A DNA stretch of 37,540 bases from Ilumatobacteraceae bacterium (GTDB lineage: Bacteria > Actinomycetota > Acidimicrobiia > Acidimicrobiales > Iamiaceae), in assembly GCA_025463265.1 (NCBI GenBank), contig JAOBWH010000059.1, positions 1-37,540 on the forward strand. The letters run 5' to 3'. Shown here piece by piece: positions 32,015-37,540 of this stretch. The position numbers and the translations under genes were made by a program. How positions within the stretch are numbered: the stretch's first letter is position 1; every line of letters starts with the position of its first letter. The notes below the pieces were generated by a model, which saw nothing but the letters and a program-made list of their open reading frames with translations, did no database searches and was not told the origin of the DNA.

Positions 32015-32020
32015 TAGGGT
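32015..32020 (+). promoter_or_regulatory. Putative -10 box (TAGGGT) for the Thr-rich lipoprotein
   Basis: TAGGGT-N6-ATG (32027). A leaderless mRNA is expected; there is no ribosome binding site in the six bases CCGGCC between box and start. Confidence 0.5.
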
Positions 32021-32026
32021 CCGGCC

Positions 32027-32701
32027 ATGCGCAAGCTCATCGCCGTGTCGTGTGCCCTGACCTTCGCCCTCGTCGCCGCCGGCTGCGGGTCGTCGGGCGG
32101 CTCGGACGGGTCGGGCAGCACCACGACCACCACGAAGGCGTCGGCGACCACGACCACCACGAACACCACGAAGGGGTCGGCGACCACGACCACCACCGAC
32201 GCGTCCGAGACCACCACCACCGTGGCCGGTGACGACGGCGGGGACCCGGGCGACGCCGACGGGTACGCCGCATCGCTCGTCACCAGCCTGACGTCCGGCT
32301 CGAAGGAGAACGGCGATCTGGTGATCACCGAGGAGCAGGCCGAGTGCGTGGCGCCGAAGATCGTCGAGCTCGTCACCGTCGAGGGCTTCACCGAGGCGGA
32401 CATCTCGGTCGACGACGCCGCAGCGTCCGGCTTCGACCCGGAGGACCTCGGCCTCGACGAGGGCCAGGGCCAGGAGCTCTTCGATGCGTTCGGGGCCTGC
32501 GACGTGGACCTGGTCGCCCAGTTCGCCGAATCGATCACCATCGGGCTCGACGACGAGCAGGCCGCGTGTGCCGCCGAGAACGTCGACGCCGGGCTGGTGG
32601 AGGCCCTCCTCGTCAAGAGCTTCAGCACGGGGGAGTCCGACGCCGAGTTCGACGCCGTCCTCGCCGACCTCGAGACCACCTGCCAGCTGCCCACCAACTG
32701 A
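32027..32701 (+). CDS. Thr-rich-linker lipoprotein with a duplicated domain
   Basis: The 224-residue protein has a signal peptide with lipidation site LVAAGC (Cys20), then a Gly/Ser stretch and a threonine-rich linker with the repeats KASATTTTT, KGSATTTTT and DASETTTT. The remaining 150 residues are acidic and appear to hold two related halves: the first has TEEQAECVAPKIVE and ends LFDAFGACDVDL, the second has DDEQAACAAENVD and ends VLADLETTCQL. Each half has a Cys near both ends, suggesting one disulfide per repeat. Thr-rich linkers on lipoproteins are common in Acidimicrobiia. I recognise no function. It should be anchored on the outer face of the membrane. Confidence 0.85.
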   Translation: MRKLIAVSCALTFALVAAGCGSSGGSDGSGSTTTTTKASATTTTTNTTKGSATTTTTDASETTTTVAGDDGGDPGDADGYAASLVTSLTSGSKENGDLVITEEQAECVAPKIVELVTVEGFTEADISVDDAAASGFDPEDLGLDEGQGQELFDAFGACDVDLVAQFAESITIGLDDEQAACAAENVDAGLVEALLVKSFSTGESDAEFDAVLADLETTCQLPTN

Positions 32702-32742
32702 GGTCGCGGGGTCGTCCCGGTCTCGCTGTCACCGCGCCTCCG

Positions 32743-32748
32743 TAGGCT
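32743..32748 (+). promoter_or_regulatory. Putative -10 box (TAGGCT), 6 bases before the ATC start of lhr
   Basis: TAGGCT-N6-ATC (32755). The TAG is an in-frame stop, so lhr cannot begin upstream of it; the spacing is the same as at 23507 and 32015. Confidence 0.5.
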
Positions 32749-32754
32749 CCGGAG

Positions 32755-35700
32755 ATCGCTGCGCTCGACCTCTTCTCGCCTCCTGTCCGGGACTGGTTCT
32801 CCACCTCGTTCCCCGCGCCCACCAAGGCGCAGGAGGAGGGGTGGCCCGCCATCGCGTCGGGTGAGCACACGCTCATCTTGGCCCCCACCGGCTCGGGCAA
32901 GACGCTCACCGCCTTCCTGTGGGGCATCGACCGGTTGCTCACCACGCCGCCGCCGGACCCCAAGGCCGCCACCCGCCTGCTGTACATCTCGCCGCTGCGC
33001 GCCCTCGCCGTCGACGTCGAGAAGAACCTCCGAGCCCCGTTGGTGGGCATCGCCCACGCCGCCGAGCGCGCCGGCCACCCGGTCCACGTCCCCACGGTCG
33101 GGTCCCGCACCGGCGACACCCCGGCCGATGAACGGCGGCGCCTGGCCCGCAACCCGCCGGACCTGCTGATCACCACGCCCGAGTCCCTCTACCTCATGCT
33201 CACCTCGGCGGCGCGGGAGACGCTCGTCAACGTCGAGGCGGTGATCATCGACGAGATCCACGCGCTCGCCGCCACCAAGCGCGGCTCGCACCTCGCGCTC
33301 ACGCTCGAGCGGCTGGAGCAGCGCTGCGCCCAGCCGCCGCAGCGCATCGGGCTGTCGGCCACGCAGCGGCCCCTGGAGGAGATCGCCACGTTCCTGGGCG
33401 GGTTCGAGGCCCCCGGGAAGCGTCGGCCGGTCACGGTGGTCGACGCCGGGATGCGCAAGCCGCTCCACCTCGAGATCATCGTTCCGGTCGAGGACATGGG
33501 TGCGCTGGGCACCGTGATCGAGGGTCCCGTCGGCGGCGGCCCGGCCGCCGCCGGACCGGTCCGCCGGTCGATCTGGCCGGCCATGCACCCCAAGCTGCTG
33601 GAGCTGGTGCAGGAGCACCGGTCGACGCTGATCTTCGTCAACGCTCGCCGCCTCGCCGAGCGGCTCGCCACCCGGCTCAACGAGCTGGCGGCGGAGCAGG
33701 CCCAGCAGGCGGCGGGCACGGCGCCGGCCGACGGGGAGGCCGCCCGGTTCGCGTCGTCCGAGGCCATGGGTGCGCCGCCGGTGGACGTCGAGCTGGTGAA
33801 GGCCCACCACGGCTCGCTGTCCCGTGAGCGGCGCCTCATCATCGAAGACGACCTCAAGGCGGGCCGGCTGCGCGGTCTCGTTGCCACCTCGTCGCTCGAG
33901 CTCGGCATCGACATGGGGGCGGTCGACCTGGTGATCCAGGTCGAGTCGCCCGGCGCGGTGTCCCGGGGGCTCCAGCGGATCGGCCGCGCCGGCCACCAGG
34001 TGGGGGAGCCCAGCAAGGGGAAGATGTTCCCCAAGCACCGGGCCGACCTGGTGGAGGCGGCGGTGGTGGCCCAGCGCATGCACGACGGCCTCATCGAGCA
34101 CACGCGCTATCCGCGCAACCCGCTGGACGTCCTGGCCCAGCAGGTGGTGGCCTGCGTGGCGCTCGACGAGCTGAAGGTGTCCGACCTGGTGGCGCTCGTG
34201 CGCCGAGCCGCACCGTTCGCCGAACTCAGCGACGAGGTGTGGGAGGCCGTGCTCGACCTGCTCGCCGGGCGGTACCCGTCGGAGGAGTTCGCCGAGCTGC
34301 GGCCGCGGGTGGTCTGGGACCGGGGTGCCGATCTCATCCGCGGCCGGTCGGGCGCGCAGCGCCTCGCCGTCACCTCCGGCGGCACCATCCCCGACCGCGG
34401 CCTGTACGGCGTGTTCCTCCCCGACGGGACCCGGGTCGGCGAGCTCGACGAGGAGATGGTGTACGAGTCCCGGCCGGGCGAGACGTTCCTCCTGGGCGCC
34501 TCCACCTGGCGCATCGAGGACATCACCCACGAGCGCGTCATCGTCACGCCGGCGCCGGGCCAACCCGGCAAGATGCCGTTCTGGCACGGCGACGGGCCGG
34601 GGAGGCCGCTGGAGCTGGGCGCGGCGCTCGGCGAGTTCGTGCGGGAGATCCGGGCCCTGCCGCCGGCCGCCGCCATGGAACGCCTGCAGGAGCGCAACGA
34701 CCTGGACCCGTGGGCGGCGGAGAACCTGCTGGGCTACCTCGCCGATCAGGCCGACGCCACGGGAGCGGTCCCCGACGACCGCACCATCGTCGTCGAGCGC
34801 TTCCGCGACGAGATCGGCGACTGGCGGATCTGCGTGCTGTCGCCCTTCGGCGCCCAGGTGCACGCCCCGTGGGCGATGGCGCTGCGGGCTCGGCTCGCCG
34901 AGCGGTGGGGGATGGAGGTCGAGCTCATGTGGAGCGACGACGGCATCGTCTTGCGCCTCCCCGAGGCGGTGGACGAGCTGCCGACCGACGAGCTGCTCAT
35001 CGACCCCGACGAGATCGACGAGATCATCATCTCGATGCTGCCGGGCACGGCCCTGTTCGCGTCGCGGTTCCGGGAGGCCGCGGCTCGGGCGTTGCTCCTT
35101 CCCCGCCGACGTCCCGACCGGCGCACCCCGCTGTGGCAGCAGCGGCAGAAGGCGGCGGATCTGCTGGCGGTGGCGGCCAAGCACCCGAGCTTCCCGATCC
35201 TCCTGGAAGCCACCCGGGAGTGCTGCAACGACGTGTTCGACCTGCCGGCGCTGCGCGGGCTGCTGCGGGACCTCCGGTCCCGCAAGGTGCGCGTGGTCGC
35301 GGTCGACACGCCGCAGGCGTCACCCATGGCGCAATCGCTGCTGTTCGGGTGGATCGCCGTCTACATGTACGAGGGCGACGCCCCGCTGGCGGAGCGCCGG
35401 GCGGCGGCGCTCGCCCTCGACCGGGATCTCCTGCGCGAGCTGCTGGGGGCGGAGGAGCTGCGCGACCTGCTCGACCCGGAGGTGCTCGACAAGCTCGAGC
35501 TGGAGCTCCAGCGTCGGGTGGAGGGCCGGCTGGCCCGCGACGGTGACGAGGTCACCGACCTGCTGCGGGTGCTCGGCCCGCTCACCGAGGCGGAGCTGGT
35601 GGAGCGGTCCACGGACGCGCTGGCGGACGACCTGACCGCGGTGCTCGCCCAGCTGGCGCACGACCGGCGCATCATCGCCGTGGCGGTGGCCGGCGAGGAC

Positions 35701-37350
35701 CGCTGGGCGGCGTCGGAGGACGCCGGCCGCCTGCGCGACGCGCTCGGGTGCGCGATCCCCATCGGCCTGCCGGGCGTGTTCACGGACTCCGTCGACGCCC
35801 CGCTCGAAGGCCTGATCGTGCGCTACGGGCGGACCCACGGCCCGTTCCTGGACCGCGACGCCGCCGCCCGCCTCGGCATCGACGCGGCGCGGGTCCGACC
35901 CGTCCTCGACACCCTGGTGGCCGACGGCCGACTCGTCCGAGGCGAGTTCCGCCCGGGCGGCGCCGAGCGCGAGTGGTGCGACCCGGAGGTGCTCCGCCAG
36001 CTCCGCCGCCGCTCGCTCGCCGTCCTGCGCGCCGAGGTGGAGCCGGTGGACGGCGCCGCCCTCGGCCGCTTCCTGCCTGCGTGGCAGGGCGTCGGCCTCC
36101 CCCGGCGCGGCGTCGACGGCTTGGTCGAGGTCTTGGGCGTGCTCGCCGGCGCGTCGATCCCCGCTTCCGTGCTCGAAGCCGACGTGCTCCCCGCCCGCAT
36201 GGCGGACTACCGGCCGTCGGACCTCGACGCCCTCTGCACCGCCGGCGACCTCGTCTGGTTGGGGGCCTCGCCGCTGGGATCCACCGACGGCCGCGTGCGC
36301 CTCGTGTTCCGCGACCAGGTCGACCTGCTCGTCCCCGAGCCCGACCCTGAGGATCGGCCCGAGGGGCCGGTGCACGATGCCCTGCGCGCCCACCTCGCCG
36401 CGCGCGGCGCCTCGTTCTGGGCGGAGCTGGTGGGGGCGGCCGCCGCCGCCGAGGCGGACTACGACGAGGCCACGGTCCTGGCTGCGCTGTGGGACCTGGT
36501 GTGGGCCGGCGAGGTGACCAACGACTCGCTCGCTCCGCTTCGGGCGTTCGTGGCGTCGTCGAGCGGGCGCAGGTCCCGGGCCAGCTCGGCACCGCGCAGC
36601 CGTCCCCGCCCCGGCCGGCTCAGCCGCCTCGGACCGCCCACCGGGGCCGGCCGGTGGTCGCTGGTGGCGTCGCTGCGCGGCCCGCTGCCCGGTCAGGCCG
36701 CGCCGGCCACCACCGAGGTCGTGCACGCACGGGCCATGCAGCTGCTGGAGCGCTACGGCGTGCTCACGCGGGAGGCGGCGCTCGGCGAAGGGATCGTCGG
36801 CGGCTTCGCCGGCGTGTACCCGGTGCTGAAGGCGCTCGAGGAGCGGGGCACGATCCGACGGGGGTACTTCGTCGCCGGGCTCGGGGCGGCCCAGTTCGCG
36901 GTGCCCGGGGCCGTCGATCGGCTGCGTTCGGCCCGAGAGCCTCGGCGGACCGACGCCCTCGACGGTGCCGACGGGCGCGGCGGCCGGGACCCCGCGGACC
37001 TGGTGGTGCTCGCCGCCACCGATCCGGCCCAGCCCTACGGCGCGTCGCTGCCATGGCCCCCCACCGACGGCCGCCCGGCGCGGTCGGCGGGCGCGCTCGT
37101 CGTGCTCGTCGACGGCGAGGCCGCGGCGTATGTGGAGAAGGGCGGGCGCAGCCTGCTCACGTTCCCGGCTGCGGTGGTCGACGGACGTTGGCCCGAGGCG
37201 TTGGCTGCGCTCGTGCGCACCGGCCAGCGGCGTTCGCTGGAGATCGCCAAGATCGACGGTGGCCCCGCCCGGGAGTCGCCCCACGCCGACACGCTGCGGG
37301 CGGCCGGCTTCGGCGACGGCTACAAGGGCCTGGTCCTCCGCAGCCGCTGA
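32755..37350 (+). CDS. lhr: Large helicase-related protein Lhr (probable ATC start)
   Basis: Lhr is a DNA-translocating superfamily-2 helicase involved in DNA repair. The 1531-residue length matches full-length family members. Near the N-terminus are LFSPPVRDWF and FPAPTKAQEEGWPAIASG (Q-motif region), then APTGSGKT (K49), DEIH (166-169), GLSATQRPLEEIA, IFVNARRLAERL, VKAHHGSLSRERR, SLELGIDMGAVDLVIQ and GLQRIGRAGHQVG. The Lhr-specific winged-helix, beta-barrel and C-terminal regions follow (EVTNDSLAPLR, GRWSLV, ERYGVLTREAAL). TAG at 32743 closes the frame. No ATG, GTG, TTG or CTG occurs until TTG 32878, which would remove 41 conserved residues including the Q-motif region. ATC 32755, 6 bases after TAGGCT, is the only sensible start. 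A frameshift or sequencing error near the 5' end is the alternative. Confidence 0.92.
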   Translation: MAALDLFSPPVRDWFSTSFPAPTKAQEEGWPAIASGEHTLILAPTGSGKTLTAFLWGIDRLLTTPPPDPKAATRLLYISPLRALAVDVEKNLRAPLVGIAHAAERAGHPVHVPTVGSRTGDTPADERRRLARNPPDLLITTPESLYLMLTSAARETLVNVEAVIIDEIHALAATKRGSHLALTLERLEQRCAQPPQRIGLSATQRPLEEIATFLGGFEAPGKRRPVTVVDAGMRKPLHLEIIVPVEDMGALGTVIEGPVGGGPAAAGPVRRSIWPAMHPKLLELVQEHRSTLIFVNARRLAERLATRLNELAAEQAQQAAGTAPADGEAARFASSEAMGAPPVDVELVKAHHGSLSRERRLIIEDDLKAGRLRGLVATSSLELGIDMGAVDLVIQVESPGAVSRGLQRIGRAGHQVGEPSKGKMFPKHRADLVEAAVVAQRMHDGLIEHTRYPRNPLDVLAQQVVACVALDELKVSDLVALVRRAAPFAELSDEVWEAVLDLLAGRYPSEEFAELRPRVVWDRGADLIRGRSGAQRLAVTSGGTIPDRGLYGVFLPDGTRVGELDEEMVYESRPGETFLLGASTWRIEDITHERVIVTPAPGQPGKMPFWHGDGPGRPLELGAALGEFVREIRALPPAAAMERLQERNDLDPWAAENLLGYLADQADATGAVPDDRTIVVERFRDEIGDWRICVLSPFGAQVHAPWAMALRARLAERWGMEVELMWSDDGIVLRLPEAVDELPTDELLIDPDEIDEIIISMLPGTALFASRFREAAARALLLPRRRPDRRTPLWQQRQKAADLLAVAAKHPSFPILLEATRECCNDVFDLPALRGLLRDLRSRKVRVVAVDTPQASPMAQSLLFGWIAVYMYEGDAPLAERRAAALALDRDLLRELLGAEELRDLLDPEVLDKLELELQRRVEGRLARDGDEVTDLLRVLGPLTEAELVERSTDALADDLTAVLAQLAHDRRIIAVAVAGEDRWAASEDAGRLRDALGCAIPIGLPGVFTDSVDAPLEGLIVRYGRTHGPFLDRDAAARLGIDAARVRPVLDTLVADGRLVRGEFRPGGAEREWCDPEVLRQLRRRSLAVLRAEVEPVDGAALGRFLPAWQGVGLPRRGVDGLVEVLGVLAGASIPASVLEADVLPARMADYRPSDLDALCTAGDLVWLGASPLGSTDGRVRLVFRDQVDLLVPEPDPEDRPEGPVHDALRAHLAARGASFWAELVGAAAAAEADYDEATVLAALWDLVWAGEVTNDSLAPLRAFVASSSGRRSRASSAPRSRPRPGRLSRLGPPTGAGRWSLVASLRGPLPGQAAPATTEVVHARAMQLLERYGVLTREAALGEGIVGGFAGVYPVLKALEERGTIRRGYFVAGLGAAQFAVPGAVDRLRSAREPRRTDALDGADGRGGRDPADLVVLAATDPAQPYGASLPWPPTDGRPARSAGALVVLVDGEAAAYVEKGGRSLLTFPAAVVDGRWPEALAALVRTGQRRSLEIAKIDGGPARESPHADTLRAAGFGDGYKGLVLRSR

Positions 37351-37540
37351 CGGGGCGGCGGTGTGCTGGCGCTGACTGGCGGCCGGTGACCTGTGGCCGT
37401 GCCACTCATGAGGCGTTGCCGCAGGGCGGGGCGGGCGCGAACGTGCACGGAGCCGCTCGCCCGTGCACCGCCAGGGCCCCGTGTCCCCCGAGTTCCCTGG
37501 AGCCCTCCCGTGCCTGGCCGTCTCTCGTCCCCACCCTTCC
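37351..37540. other. Non-coding end of window
   Basis: After lhr there are 190 bases with no convincing gene. A frame open from ATG 37409 to the window end is Arg/Pro-rich without any recognisable motif. The one clear element is the hairpin at 37443-37468. Confidence 0.6.
37443..37468. terminator. Hairpin downstream of lhr
   Basis: GTGCACGG (37443-37450) and CCGTGCAC (37461-37468) form a perfect 8-pair stem with a 10-base loop, about 93 bases after the lhr stop. There is no T tract, so this is a candidate terminator only. Confidence 0.35.

Noticed and set aside
31876-35184. Minus-strand frame of 1102 codons opposite lhr
   Set aside because: Shadow of lhr; repetitive His/Arg/Gly composition and no recognisable domain.
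37409-37540. Open frame from ATG 37409 running off the window
   Set aside because: Arg/Pro-rich, no ribosome site, and a hairpin lies within it; no sign of a real protein.
1-37540. Mobile elements, phage genes, CRISPR arrays, tRNA or rRNA genes
   Set aside because: None seen: no transposase or integrase motifs, no regularly spaced repeats, no tRNA-like cloverleaf noticed by eye.

Overview
The window is a strongly GC-rich stretch of bacterial chromosome that reads as an actinobacterium. Class Acidimicrobiia (Ilumatobacter/Iamia-like) is my best guess. The signs are the rpsI-glmM-glmS-acpS order, an F420-type biliverdin reductase homologue, a HelD-like helicase, a full-length Lhr, a lipoprotein with a threonine-rich linker, frequent GTG starts, and genes that start 6-7 nt behind a TANNNT box (leaderless style). 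I see no phage, insertion sequence, CRISPR array, tRNA or rRNA. This is core or housekeeping chromosome, and its novelty lies in odd versions of familiar genes.

Layout. 1-6659: tail of rpsI, a strong hairpin, then the amino-sugar and cofactor block glmM, glmS, a 26-residue membrane peptide and acpS, with a membrane-anchored hypothetical on the other strand between glmM and glmS. The glmS product is almost twice the normal size. 6720-11523: an Rv2074-like F420 reductase and an SGNH lipoprotein on the minus strand, then a large adenylate-cyclase/ATPase/TPR regulator on the plus strand. 11677-15497: 1-Cys peroxiredoxin, CDF metal transporter, a GIDE-LemA membrane fusion and a cold-shock protein with a textbook terminator. 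15516-18581: a sugar-dehydrogenase-like lipoprotein, a small secreted protein broken by an in-frame amber codon, a GtrA membrane protein and a methyltransferase.

18660-23416 (minus strand): lnt, then a compact operon of glycosyltransferase, methyltransferase and a prenyltransferase-like alpha/alpha-barrel protein. 23519-24796: a polytopic membrane protein whose 3' end overlaps the next operon. 24731-28253 (minus strand): hemE-hemH-hemY, the coproporphyrin-type haem operon. 28480-28990: two small acidic proteins. 29159-31267: HelD-like helicase. 31298-31966: DtxR-type metal regulator. 32027-32701: Thr-rich lipoprotein. 32755-37350: Lhr helicase. 37351-37540: no gene seen.

How the genes fit together: glmM and glmS supply glucosamine phosphate for peptidoglycan, and lnt would finish the lipoproteins, of which the window encodes at least three. 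The haem operon makes haem, while the F420 reductase may reduce a haem breakdown product. The most notable points are a 1153-residue GlmS that keeps its catalytic residues but carries three large insertions or extensions; two genes (lhr and a membrane protein) whose only sensible start is an ATC codon placed exactly 6 nt after a TAGGNT box; and an Lnt homologue whose catalytic Cys is Ser.
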